Shown here piece by piece: positions 35,964-47,330 of a DNA stretch of 64,000 nucleotides. The stretch covers positions 179,056,001-179,120,000 of the forward strand of contig JBITNC010000001.1 of the NCBI GenBank assembly GCA_050084985.1. Direction: 5' to 3'. The DNA is from Nageia nagi. Lineage: Eukaryota > Pinophyta. The position numbers were made by a program, and so were the translations under genes. Positions within the stretch are counted from its first letter, which is position 1. The number at the start of each line of letters is the position of its first letter. The notes below the pieces were generated by a model. It ran no database searches. It saw nothing but the letters and a program-made list of their open reading frames with translations, and was not told the DNA's origin.

Positions 35964-37419
35964 TAGTACAAAAATATGAAAATAATGTAAGTAAATATGT
36001 TGATTTTAAAAATATTAATTATACATGTTTGAACTAATCAACAAATCAAATGCTTAAATTATTAATAATAATAATTAATCATCCATCCAACATTATTATC
36101 ATCAAGTATAATCATGAAGAGGAAGAGTTGAGGTTTATTTTTTTATCTAAAATTAGGCCTTCACCTACCAATCCTCAACCAGTTTCCCTTGGGGAGCAAT
36201 ATACTCTCACAAGGAGTACTAGCTATTTTTCAAGGTTACTATGTATTTTGGATAAGCCAAATTAATTATCTTGATTAAAATTTTAGGTTTTCTCCTAAGT
36301 TATGAAGATAATCCTTGAATGGACAAACAAACATGTGGTATCACTATACACATGCTTATCCACCTATATGGAGTTAAATCTATACCAAAAGAGGACTTAA
36401 AGATAATTACAAACTTTTCACCACTTGGGTCATAAAATTAAAAAGGCTCCAATCTACCTTATCCTCATGTCATGGCTCCCGAAAAAAGTCATGTTATAGA
36501 ATAAACATGAGGATGTGTTCATTTTAGGGGAAGTAATTTTTCAATGTTTGTGTACTTTGTATACAAAGTAAAAGTGCAAAATAATAAAAATTCTTTAAAC
36601 ATAAAACTACATCCAACATTATTCATAAGTATGAGCCAAAGAGTCCAATGAGTTTTGTTACAACCCCTAATGGATCTCTTTACAAAGGTTTATTAATTTT
36701 AAGTTCATTAATTTTAAGTAACAATAAATGAGCCTTAGAGTCCAATGGATTTTGTTACAACCCCTAATGGATCTCTATACAAAGGATCATTATCAAAAAA
36801 TGAGAAATTCTTCCCTCTTGTGACTTAAAAAATAGACTTAAAATAATTTCTTATTTACAATTTAACATAAAATTCATAAGCAAGTATTTAAGTGAACTTT
36901 TATCCATTCACATGTGTGTTCAATTAGGACAAAAAATTTAAGCCATGTATGAAAAAATTTATCCACTTAAGAACAATTTATGCATTTAAAAAATTATTAT
37001 ATGTGCATAGAAATAAACATGCATTTAGGAAAAATATCATTAACCCATATAAAAGTAATCCATGCATTAATATTAATCCATATAATTTCCCCCTTTTTGC
37101 AAATAAAGGTATATGAGCAATTACTTTAAAAATAGCTCATGCTAAGTAAATTTTTAAAAAGCCCTCTCTGAATTAGAAAACAAGATTACCTCCCCCCCTA
37201 TTTTTTAAATAGCTTGATTAAAAAAGACTTAAAAATAGTTTTTTTTTTCCTTCTTCTTTTAAAAAAATACATATCTTAACCCATTTTTAAAAATCAATGG
37301 CTTTTTGGTTTAAAAAAATGTTTTTTTCTTTTTTAATGCCCCCTTTTTCATATAAATAAACCTTTTTAAATATATATATATTAAAGATTAGTTTTAAATT
37401 TAGGGTTCAAGAGAAAGGA

Positions 37420-37735
37420 TGATAGGTAGCACCATCACTTGCAAAGGAGTATCGACTAGGTAGAGTGCCACCACTCATGGATGAATACCAGCTAGGAAGA
37501 GCACCACCACTATGTGGTGAGGGAGAGGATGGTGGTCGGTGTGAGAGGCAGATGGTCAGATGGTGGTCGATGACTAGTGCAACTAGAGGAGAGGGTAAGG
37601 GGGGAAACACACCAAGGGTAATGACCCTTTTTTGGGGTATGCTTACCCATGAATGATGGCCCCTTTTGGGTAGCACATATTGAGCAATGGCAACCCCTAT
37701 TGGGGGTGTGCCTGCCCACTAGCAGCGGTGCAAAA
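37420..37735. repeat. GC-rich segment with 36-bp repeats
   Basis: Compositionally unlike its flanks. AGYRCCAYCAC-type blocks start at 37428, 37464 and 37500, an exact 36-bp period. On the minus strand each unit encodes a 12-residue repeat (GGALPSWYSSMS, GGTLPSRYSFAS, then a diverged third). To its right, two related blocks with TGGGCAGGCACACC and GGGTAAGCATACC follow. Frames 37407-37676 and 37510-37719 (-) and 37465-37656 (+) overlap here, and I cannot show that any is translated. It may be captured host sequence. Confidence 0.6.
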
Positions 37736-37750
37736 ATAGTTTTTTTTAAT

Positions 37751-37752
<2 letters not shown>

Positions 37753-37804
<52 letters not shown>
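37753..37804. repeat. TA dinucleotide microsatellite
   Basis: An uninterrupted TA run of about 26 units. Confidence 0.95.
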
Positions 37805-37808
<4 letters not shown>

Positions 37809-38091
37809 TAGTATATTTTTTTAAAAAAAATTTAAACTATTTTTATTAATATATATATATATATGTATATATATTATACATTTATAATATACAATTTTAC
37901 AACTTTTCTTAAAAAACTTCCTTTTGTTAAAAAAAAACATATGTATTCCACAAACACTTAAATTTTGCATGCATGCTTATTTAAAATAAAAAAAAAACTT
38001 GTTTATTAATAAAAAAAATAAAAATAAAAATAAAATCTATTTTTTTATTTTAAATAGTTTTTATTTTTATTTTTTATTTTTGTAAAAAATA

Positions 38092-38092
<1 letters not shown>

Positions 38093-38138
<46 letters not shown>

Positions 38139-38158
38139 TGTATGTATGTATATATATA
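38093..38158. repeat. TA and TGTA microsatellite
   Basis: A TA run followed by about ten TGTA units (38111-38150) and TA again. Confidence 0.95.
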
Positions 38159-38542
38159 ATGTAATAATGTTTTCTATTTTAGAAATAAACTATTATTGTA
38201 AATAAAATTGTAGTAATAACATTATGGTTAAAAAATTGCAAATTTAGCTACACATTAAGCACTTTATTAAAAATTGCAACTAACAAATTACTGTTAGTAA
38301 ATAATAATGCATAGCAATAGAAATTGAACTAATATTTTAGTAAAAATAAAATTACAATATATTATTTTTTTTAATCAAATTTTGCTAAACTTAAACTCAT
38401 CACTAAAAAAAGGTTAGTGATAAAAGCAAAATTTGACAAGAAGAGGTAGGAGATTATACCTTCAAGCCCTTTTTACCTCAACAAAATGGATGGAGAGAAA
38501 GAAGAAGGATCTTCATGGATGTTGAAGATGAACCTCTAAGTT

Positions 38543-38555
38543 GGCTTTGATACCA
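38543..38555 (-). other. Primer binding site of element F
   Basis: The minus strand reads TGGTATCAAAGCC, one mismatch from the initiator-Met site TGGTATCAGAGC, next to the 5' LTR. Confidence 0.8.
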
Positions 38556-38557
38556 CT

Positions 38558-39001
38558 TAAATAAGTTAACCCTTTTTGAGTAACCTCAAGTTACCAAGAT
38601 CTCAAGAAGGCACTTCACAACATCAACATAACAATATAATAACACTAGCCAATCTCACAATGAACACAAGATATAAAGTGGTTCCTCCCTCCTTGGGAGT
38701 ACATCCACTAACCAAGATCTTCTTATTCTCAAGGACTTCTTTTATAGAATCTCTTCCTATCTATCTAAGCCTAAACCTACAACATAACTCTTCTTCCAAG
38801 TTGCATTACAATGATAGGTGGGTACATCTCTATTTATAAAATGAAACCCATTCTTTAACCTCCCTTTTACCTAAGGGTAAGGTTAAAGATTTTTCTATAT
38901 TTATTCCCTTAATACTTTAAGGTATCTAAAGATACTTTAAGCATTGAGTGAATTTACATTAAAGAGAAATATTATACAATATTACATTACAAATTATAAC
39001 A
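38558..39001 (-). repeat. Element F 5' LTR
   Basis: 444 bp from TAAATAAGTTAACCC (TG mutated to TA) to ATTATAACA; pairs with 30599-31010. Confidence 0.85.
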
Positions 39002-39006
39002 TATTG

Positions 39007-39200
39007 TATGAATAATATATCTAAATATGAAGCTTTGATTTTAGGTCTAAAAGCAACAATATTCTTGAACATGCCATGCATAAAAATCTTTGATGATTCT
39101 CAATTAATGGTAAAACAAATTAATGATGTTTACAACACCAAAGATGCTAAATTGCAGCCATATAAGGAAATGGTCATTGATCTTCTCATGTGTTTTTAAT
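39007..39200 (+). pseudogene. Element B second RNase H, C-terminal part
   Basis: Frame 39008-39199 opens MNNISKYEALILGLK, the NNxAEYEALxxGL box of RVT_3 RNase H, and runs on as FDDSQLMVKQINDVY. It continues the domain cut at 30598; across element F the reading is ...LSFDC then MNNISKYEA. This shows that F inserted here. Confidence 0.85.
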
Positions 39201-39500
39201 ACTATTAGATTTAGAACATCCCAAGGGATAATAACAGGTACATTGATTCTATGGCTAGTGCTTCTTCTCTTACTCCTATTAATATTGAAGATGAGGAAAC
39301 TATAATTATTAAGAATTTGGGTAAATATTCTCATGAATATGTTGTTGCTAATTTTGTTAAAGATCATCATTTTTTCTACTTGCATTAATATGTGTGAATG
39401 ATATAAATATATCTTTGAATATTTGAAGAATGGTATAGTACCATTTTGATCACAATGCATGAATTAGGCTTAAAACTTTAGCATCCAAAAATGTTATTAT
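39201..39500 (+). pseudogene. Element B linker between RNase H and integrase
   Basis: Broken plus-strand frames (DSMASASSLTPI-like and FEYLKNG-like pieces, with stops) typical of the stretch between second RNase H and integrase. The frame 39104-39460 on the minus strand is a shadow. Confidence 0.45.
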
Positions 39501-40660
39501 TGGTGATTTGTTATATAGAATATATTTTTAGGGTGCTCTTCTTAGATGTTTAATACAAAATAAAGTAAAAAATAGCCCTCATCAAGCTCATGATGATGAC
39601 TATGGAGGTTATTTTAATGTTAAATTGATTTATCAAAGATTTGTTATATTAGTTTATTATTGGCCTTCTATGCTTGAAGAATGTGAATTTCATATAAAAA
39701 AATATGAAAAATATCAAAATAATGCTAAAATTCAATCTCCACCTTCATATTAATTGCACTTTATTATTTCCTCTCGACCTTTTTCTATTTGGGCACTAGA
39801 TTATATTAGTATGATTAATAATGTTTATAGATATGGTCATATGTTTATCATAAATACTACTGAATACTTTACAAAATAGGTGGAAGTTATTCTTATGAAA
39901 TTAAAAAAAGGAGGTAATATTGTTGATTTTCTTATTGAATATATTATTTATCAATATGGTGTACCCTCTAAATTATTTATGGATAATGATCCTAGTTTTT
40001 GAGGTAATAAAGTGAAAGAATTTTGTGAAAAATATCACATTGAAAGAATATTTTCTTCTCGTTATTATCCTCAAGGTAATATTCAAGTTGAATCCTCTAA
40101 TAAAACTACATAAATTGTATTTTATATAAAATTGTTACAAAATATGGTAAACATTGGTATGAACAATTACCTTATGCTTTGTGGGCTTATAGAACAAGTA
40201 TAAGGATTATTGTTAGGGAAACTCCTTATTATTTAATGTATGGAGATGAAGTTGTTGTTCCCTTAGAATTAGAAATTCCTTCTTTAATAGTTTCTTTAGA
40301 TGGCTTTATTATATATGAAGATAAATGAAAAGCATGATTAACATAACTAGATGCTTTATATGAAAAAGTGAATGCTTTAGAACATTTGAGAATATATCAA
40401 TCTAAATTCAAGCAAGATTAGAGCAAAAAGCTAAAACCTAAAGAGTTTTAAGGTTGGGGATTTAGTCTTAAAATAATATATTAGCAACATAAAAGATTTA
40501 GAAAATAAAAATAAAGGTAAATTTAAACCAAATTGGATTGATCCTTATGTTGTAATTGCAAATTACGAAAAAGGGTCATATAACATGTCCACCATTGAAG
40601 GAAAAAAGGAAAGAAACCCAACAACTATTATGCATATGAAAAGCTTTTATGTTTGAGAGG
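39501..40660 (+). pseudogene. Element B integrase
   Basis: Zinc region: HQAHDDDYGGYF, YYWPSMLEECEFHIKKYEKYQ (the two C-terminal cysteines of the HHCC finger are tyrosines here). Core: the first aspartate in WALDYI at 39799, the second in MDNDPSF at 39982, and the glutamate in QVESSNK at 40090, which gives exactly 35 residues between the last two (D,D35E). All three catalytic residues survive, but stops (for example TGA after DPSF, TAG after TEYFTK) and frameshifts kill the frame. The C-terminal part has PKEF and KFKPNWI-like pieces to 40660. Confidence 0.82.
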
Positions 40661-41723
40661 ATGTAATGTCCTTTCCAAATTATTATTATTATTTTAAACA
40701 ATGCTAACCATACTTATAGGAAATTAAGTAGAAGTTTCAAGAGACACTGCTTTATTCTATGTGACGATGCTCAATTCATAATAAGGAAAAAGAGTCTCTT
40801 TTGTACATTTTGATTTATCAAAAGGGTAAGCGTAGGTGATGTTTACTAGTTAATATTATTTTTTTAATGATGAAATGATGGATAAATTTGTAAATATATA
40901 CTTGATACTTGATAATTGGTAAGACCTCTTAATTGGGATAGTAAATTGACATATGCTTAAATTAATTATTTTTCATATGATTAAGATATAAATCTTGGTC
41001 AATGCATGTAATTGGATGGTTTATACCAAGGTTATCTTTGTATTTGATGATGATATTCAATTTTTTTTCTTAATTAATACATACAATTGGTTTTTATACA
41101 TCAATTTCATCTTTCATGAGATATTAAATTATTCTTGGTCAATACATGCAATTGGGTGATGTACACTAAGTTTAGTTTGATTTTATATATTCATTAGCAA
41201 TATTTTGGCTTGATAAGAGTAGTGATGAGAGTTTTGTCACCCATAAAGTATTGCTTTTTTAATTATCTATGTTTCAAAAAGCATATGATATTACTTATAA
41301 TGTTAATTTGAAATCTCTCATCCCTTATGGTGAGAAAAAAATCCCTTATGGTCAGGCATAAATACCTCATCTCTTATGATGAGGCACTCTCTTAACAAAA
41401 TCAAACCAAGGAGAGGTTTGATTTCTTATTCTTTCATGATACACTTATGGTATGATGTTTAATATCTATATTTGAGATATTATATGTGGAAAAATGTTTT
41501 TTTTCAAGTTGATTATAGGTTTCTTTGCCTTTATCTTGGATTGCTCCTATGATAAGAGGTTCACCATGTTACAACCAAGCCAAAGACGGGGTAGAATATT
41601 GGTGAAAACTAGAGCATCTAAAGCTACCACTATGAAAACATAATTCAAGGAGTATTATCTTGATCTTATTATACTTTGAATTTATGCTTTGATTTTTTTT
41701 TTCTAAAAGTATCAAATAATATT
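40661..41723. other. Element B region between integrase and 3' LTR
   Basis: 1.1 kb without recognised coding. AATACATGCAATTGG-type blocks recur near 41000, 41080 and 41140. CTTATGGTGAGAAAAA-like blocks recur near 41320-41380. Confidence 0.5.
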
Positions 41724-41737
41724 CAAAGTGAGGCATT
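41724..41737 (+). other. Polypurine tract of element B
   Basis: AAAGTGAGGCATT before the LTR start TGTTACC. The B2 copy has AAAGTGGGGCATC in the same place (55074-55087, minus strand), so one G has become A here. Confidence 0.75.
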
Positions 41738-42491
41738 TGTTACCACCTAAAAAGGAATTTCAACTTAATTAAAATACACATTTTATGTATTATAAATTAT
41801 TTTATCAATTAATTACATTAATTCTCTTTTTATTATGCACACTCATTACCTTTATATTTTTTGATAACATGTCAGTCTAGAAATAAGCACAAGGAGGAGT
41901 ATTGGCACTTGTGTTCCATAAGATTAAAGAGGATCCTTGGTAGCAATATTGCTATCTATAAATGTGAAAGGATTATGTATAAAAAATCATGACATGATTT
42001 TGAATCCTTGATAGGTAGTAAAATACTTGGTCCCATTGACTAGTATTTCTCAATGATACCAATCATATTTGGCTATTGTTATACTTAGAATTTTGTATTC
42101 ATACTATCTTTTGAATCATCATGCATAATAATATATGCTTCAAAGAGGATACATTGATGATGACCGATATTTTGATGGCTTCTAAGAGAGACACTAGGCA
42201 ATGATGCTTATTCTAAGCAATGACACTCCATGAAAGTTGAATTGATGGTCCCATTTTGTGGGGAAGGTTCATTATCAATCTCCTTAATTTTATTGTTACT
42301 TGTGATCTTTGTGATAGGTAAGGTAACATGCTTGTATGTTCATTAATCCATGTTTGATAGGTTAGGGTCAATTGAGTAACTTTATTCATTGTCATCTTTT
42401 ATGTGGTTGTAATATTCTTGAATTCTATTATTATTAGTTGTAATTCAATATAATTAAATAATACTAATAAATTATTATTTTATTTATAACA
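41738..42491 (+). repeat. Element B 3' LTR
   Basis: 754 bp, TGTTACCACC to TTATAACA; pairs with 25142-25889. The flanking five bases are TAAAC here and CAAAT on the left, both one C-to-T step from CAAAC. Confidence 0.85.
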
Positions 42492-43132
42492 TAAACCATA
42501 GATAAGCATAAGTGAAAAATATTTGTAATTTTTTGAAGCTCCAAATTGCATATTTGATTAATATTGTGAAGATTTTTGTAAAAAGTATCATCAAAAAAGC
42601 CCTAAATATAGAAAATATTTTGTAACTATTTGATGACTTGTTCAATCATAAAAACTTTCCAAACCTATAAATCATTATAGTAGATAATATTTTGAGAGTA
42701 ATTTGTACTTATTGCATGCATTTTCGTCAAGATTCTAGGGTTATTCACTTTCAAATAAAATAATTTTTTTTTTCAAAATCTTATATTTTGAAACTTATTT
42801 TCTTGAATTTGAGAAGTTATAGCATCATAAAACTTGTTCTACATTATAGATATACATGCTAGAAAGTTATTCTCAATTTTGTATGGTCTAAAGTTGCATA
42901 AATATCCATATTTATTCAATTTTCTTGCAAATTCTAAATCTTGCATTGTATCATTGTTACAAAAGGTTATTTTTATGTATTATAGAATATGTTAGGTGAT
43001 ACATTCTAATTTTATGAAAAATAAGAAATTCCATGAGAAAATAAAAATAAATAAATGCTTAAATAAAATAATGTCTTCCATATATAAGCAAGAGTGTGGT
43101 AATCACTCTAATATTGATGATGATGATTATAT
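42492..43132 (+). other. Family A leader and gag start, right part
   Basis: Parallels 53590-53140 read in reverse: AAAACTTTCCAAACCTATA, TTGCATGCATTTTCGTCAAG, GATTCTAGGG and TATAGCATCATAAAACTTG. It ends with GATGATGATGATTATATG, which matches the acidic gag start of the minus copy near 53000. It then stops at a B-type LTR fragment. Confidence 0.7.
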
Positions 43133-43393
43133 GTATTATCACTTAAAAAGTAATTTTAATTGAAATAAAATACAGCTTTTTGGTATTTGCAATGATTTAT
43201 TTAATTAAGTTATTTTATGATTTTTTATTATGCATACTCACTACCTTTATGTTTTATGATAATAGGTAGACCTAGAGATAAGCCCAAGAAGGAGTCTTGA
43301 CACTTGTGTACTATAACCCTAAGGAGAAGCCTTACCACTAGACCCAATATCTATAAATATGGAAGGATCACATTGATTAGTGTTTCTAAATAT
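43133..43393 (+). repeat. B-family LTR fragment
   Basis: About 260 bp matching the first third of the B LTR: TATTATCACTTAAAAAGTAA, then TATGCATACTCACTACCTTT, AAGCCCAAGAAGGAGTCTTG and ATCTATAAATATGGAAGGAT. It is cut on the right by the family A LTR at 43394. The remainder was not found in the window. Confidence 0.75.
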
Positions 43394-44130
43394 CATAGAA
43401 CCTAAATTATGTAAATAATAATATAAACATAAATAAATTTACTAAATATGACACTTATTCAAATATAATGATAAATAAATGAAAAGTGTACACCTTAATA
43501 TTATAAGGCGATCCTCAAAATATGGAAATGGGATATAGAGGATTGGATCAAATCAGAGATGAAGTTGATGATGATAGTGAATGATGTAATCCTTCTTTCA
43601 TTTCCTTTTTATTTGTATATGTAGATCACAAGAAATCATGATGTAAGTGACATGCAAACCTTAAGGTATTGACACTTTAAAACCTATAGAATCAAGTCAC
43701 ATATAAAATATAGCATATAATAGAAGCTCAAATAATAATAGATCCTCAAATAGGTGGCATCTAGAAAAATTGTAAGTTTGGTATGATCAATGTATAGAAA
43801 ACCCCCTATTAGAGAGATCCAATAGGGTTTGTTATATTGTGCACCTCCTTTTACACTTGCAAGGATAGAATAAGTTTGAGATATGAATTTTGAATAATAA
43901 TAACCATTTTAATATAATTATATAATAACATCCAATATTAATGATATTCTCAAGATAATTCTAGATATAAATATGATTAAGAGTTTTTAGCTTTGATTAG
44001 TACATGTTTAGTATTTACTTAGCACATTAGTCTTGATATTATATATATTTGCATGATTTCAATAATATATATCATAGATTCTTAAAATATGATTTATTAA
44101 TAAATTATAAATCATTTTTAGTCCTCTACA
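43394..44130 (-). repeat. Family A 3' LTR
   Basis: 737 bp, ending TAGTCCTCTACA on the plus strand. It aligns with 53837-54346 over the first 510 bp and, reversed, with 23382-24873 and 50941-51526. Confidence 0.85.
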
Positions 44131-44146
44131 TTTTACCCCTCTTTGG
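44131..44146 (-). other. Polypurine tract of family A element
   Basis: TTTTACCCCTCTTTGG on the plus strand, purine-rich on the element strand, against the LTR; close to that of element P (7603-7616). Confidence 0.75.
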
Positions 44147-44248
44147 ATATGTAATGAAAAGCATTGAAATTGTATAATCTAAAGAATTAAAGAAGTGTAG
44201 AATTTTTTTTAATAAAATTTAAAGAGCACTTCCTTGAATGGTCTATGG

Positions 44249-44261
44249 ATGTCATCAACTT
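44249..44261. repeat. LINE target site duplication, left
   Basis: ATGTCATCAAC followed by TT, repeated at 49940-49952. The TT may belong to the poly(A) tail, so the length is 11-13 bp. Confidence 0.85.
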
Positions 44262-44713
44262 TTTTTTTGGTAAATAAAAAATTAAAACTTTGTATTACTG
44301 AGTGAGGTGCAAGTTACAAATGCTGAGATAGGAGAAGCAACTAAACTACTAAGAACCAATTGAAAAGATTTTGCCCAGGGAATGTTGAGTTAGAGTAGAG
44401 GGATCAATTCTATACAATTAAGGAGTGCCATTCAAAGAACATGGAAAGGTTGTTATTGAATCTGGTTTAGAAGAGGATGGATATAAATGGGGCTTCTTTA
44501 CTATGGGTTGGACAAGAGTAGTAGAGAAGTAAGTTTGTCCTTTGATTTTTCATGCAGAGAGATTGGACCAGGGACATAGGAGGCCCAAGTAAAAGAAATA
44601 TTATTCAAAGCTATCACTAAATAGGGGTGAGCTACTAACCAACATTATCATAGACCAATGAGAGAAATGGGATACATCAATCAGGGTGATCTAGGAGACA
44701 AAGATTGCTGCAT

Positions 44714-45120
44714 CTAAAATACTAGTGAGTTGTTCAACTTTCTACCAACATTTCTCCACTTCAATTGATTGTCCATTGAATGTTCTATTATTTCTCTCCA
44801 ACCAAAGGGCCCAAATGACCATAGTTGGGGTTGAGTTCCAAATACTTTGAAGGGGTTTGCACTTGTTAAAAGGATGTCATTGTTAGATGAGTTGACCAAT
44901 AGATGAGGGGAAGGTGACCTAAGTGAAGGAGAATTTATGAAAGAATGTTGTCCATAGGAATGAAACATAGACACAAGTAAGTGATTCCCTATTTCATTCT
45001 ATGAGCCATAAAGTACATAGTGTCTAGGTCCAACCCATCCTCTATTTTGAAATTGTTCCCAAGATAGAAATTTATTATGAACTATAGTCCATAAGAAGAA
45101 GGATGCTTTCAGTTAGCCCT
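44714..45120 (-). pseudogene. LINE zf-RVT domain
   Basis: Minus strand: KASFFLWTIVHNKFLSWEQF then NRGWVGPRHYVLYGS, stop, NEIGNHLL, the zf-RVT pattern (FFLWxxxxxxILTxDNLxxRG ... CxxC ... E...HLxxxC). The expected cysteines of the finger are tyrosine or lost. The open frame 44714-44974 is its continuation. It is found at the C-terminus of plant L1 ORF2 proteins. Confidence 0.8.
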
Positions 45121-47330
45121 TAGAATTCCAAATGCAGTTCTAGATTGTAGGAGGGAAGGGTCATGAATGATGGATTGAAATGCTTTATTCACTAAGTAAC
45201 AGCTTGAGGTGCTTAGGGTACATTGTAGAGAGTCTTAAAGTTTCCATTTGAAAGCTATAGGATTGTAACATGTTGTTAAGTGTTGAAGTAGCTTGGTGAA
45301 TATGAAGTGGGAGATTGTTTAAGGATTTCCATCATTGAGTCTAGTTATCAGCTACCACCTCCCAAGTCTAGTAGTGGTAAAATTTCTCACCCCACTATGC
45401 TTTGAGATAAGGGCTCAATTATTGAAAGGAAGTTAAGGATGATAATGGAACCTTTAGGAGCCATGCATCCTCCTAGTAATCAACTTTTCACCCTAAACTA
45501 ATCCTCCATTTGAGTGAGTTCATAACAAAAGCACTAAATTTTCTTAGACCATTCCATATTGGAGATCCCTAGGGGGTGTCTATTGCTATGAAGATCCTCT
45601 TTGGAGAAGGTTCATACACATACTTAGAATGAACTACTTAACTCCATTGAGAAGAGGAGTTGGAGTAGATGCACTAGACCAACTTGCCTAATAGTGCTAT
45701 GTTCACATGGTAAAGATTTGTAATACCTAGACCTCCTATTGGCTTGGGTTTACAAACCATGTCCTAAGCCATAAGATGGATTTTATGGTTCTTAGAGGCA
45801 CCATGCCAAAGAAAGTTTCTCATAATGGATTCCAAGCTATTTAAGATCTTTTGGGGGATCTAGAATATTGATAGCCAAAAAATAGGCATGGCACCTATAA
45901 CACTATTGATCTTTATAAGTCTCCTAGGAGTGGAGAGCTAATTGGCTTTCTAAGTGCTCATCTTGATTTATACTTTGGCAACCAAGCTATCCCAAAATCC
46001 TCCAAAATTCCCACCAATGACTAAAGGCATGTTGAGATAAGTGTTAGGTAGTTTTTCAACTATCATCCCTATCCATAGGTTGATATGGTCTAAGTAATGA
46101 TTTGTGATGTTTAGCCAAATTTGTTTTTACTTTGACCTATTGATATCTTGACTTGAGGCTTCTTCATACAAGTGAAGAAAGTCTTTGAGGTGAATGATTT
46201 CATGTTAGTGGGGTTGAATGGTGATTGGTATGTCATCTAGGAATTGAGAGTGAGAGATGAGGGGAGTCTGAATAGAGACTTAAAGGCCATGAATTTTACC
46301 TATAGAGTTTAAATGTTTCAAACCCCTACCTAAAACTTTAGAGAGGATAATGAATAGATAAGGAGATAGGGGATATCCTTGTTGAAGGCCTCAAGAGCTC
46401 CTAAAATAGCCCTTTGATTATCCATTCATTAAAATGGAAAAATGAGGGGCATATATAAGATAATGGATCCAATGAGTCCATGATGTGTCAAAACCAAACT
46501 TTGTGAGGATTTCCATTAGGAAATCCTAATTTACTTTATCAAAAGCCTTGGCCATATCTAGCTTCAAAAATAAACCCTTATTATAATGATGGTTGATAGA
46601 GTGGATAAGTTCATGCATAAGTACTACTCCATCAAGAAGCTATCTCCCTTTGACAAAAGCTTTCTATTATTCTAAAATAATGGTCGATAAGATAAATTTC
46701 AACCTATTTGTAGCAAATTTAAAGATCACCTTATAAATGGAATTGCACAAGGAGATGGGTTGAAAGGATTGAATAGATTTAGCATCCTTTACTTTGGTAA
46801 TTAAGGAGAAGAATGTGTGGTAGATCCTAGTTAGCATATGCTTAGATTCAAAGGACTCTCAAACCATAAAAATGATTTCCTCTTTCAAGAGTAGCTAGAA
46901 AAGCTACAAAAAACTAGGTGGAAAACTATCATGGCCCAAAGAGCCATATGGTTTCATTTGGAAGAGGGCTTGTTCCAATTCCTCATTGCTAATTGGATGG
47001 TTTAGAAGATGATTATGATTTGCATTTAGTAACTTGGGGATGTGGTCTAAGAGTTGGGTCTAGGTCACTTACCAAAGTCCTCTCCATTCTAAAAGGAGGT
47101 ATTCAAAATAGAAGACTATATGGTTGTCCAAGTCAATTGGTAAAGTGAGAATGGAGCCATTAGGACCAATCAAGGAAGTGATTATGTTATAATACCTATA
47201 AAAAATGGTTGAAGGATGGAAATACTTCATATTTTTATCACCATCCTTTAACCATTGGCTTTTGTACTTTTGTTTCCTTAATGATTTTTCATTTAGGTGA
47301 GCTTTATAAAGTTTGTGTAGCAACTCTCTT
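45121..47330 (-). pseudogene. LINE reverse transcriptase
   Basis: Linker box WLKDGDKNMKYFH at 47220-47265 (in frame 47069-47323). Palm boxes in order: FLKLDMAKAFDKVN, then stop, then DFLMEIL (46510-46570); GLQQGYPLSPYLFIILSKVL (46340-46395), where families usually have RQGDPLSPYLF; and the catalytic FLDD (families FADD) at 46232-46243. The tail to 45121 is frame-broken. This is the plant L1-clade pattern, with target-primed reverse transcription as its known role. Confidence 0.88.

Larger units (their letters stand above)
35964..38542 (-). other. Element F untranslated leader, very long
   Basis: 2.6 kb between primer site and gag, mostly AT-rich with A/T homopolymers. It holds a TA dinucleotide run (37753-37804), a second TA patch (37848-37865), TA plus TGTA repeats (38093-38158) and a GC-rich segment (37420-37735). 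I see no gene. Confidence 0.55.
30599..39001 (-). mobile_element. Ty1/copia element F, complete but decayed
   Basis: Minus-strand copia element with LTRs 30599-31010 and 38558-39001, a polypurine tract beside the left LTR and an initiator-Met-like primer site beside the right. In transcription order it holds a 2.6-kb untranslated leader (38542-35964), gag, protease, integrase, reverse transcriptase and RNase H, the normal copia order. Stops and frameshifts break each gene. It sits in the second RNase H of gypsy element B. Confidence 0.9.
25142..42491 (+). mobile_element. Ty3/gypsy element B (Tat-like), split by copia element F
   Basis: A plus-strand gypsy element with LTRs 25142-25889 and 41738-42491. 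It holds remains of gag, protease, reverse transcriptase, RNase H, a second RNase H of the RVT_3 type, and integrase. The second RNase H is typical of the Tat lineage, although there it usually lies after the first RNase H and before integrase, as here. Copia element F (30599-39001) interrupts it in that second RNase H. Without F the element is about 8.9 kb. Every gene is broken. A second family member, B2, lies at 54347-56712. Confidence 0.85.
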
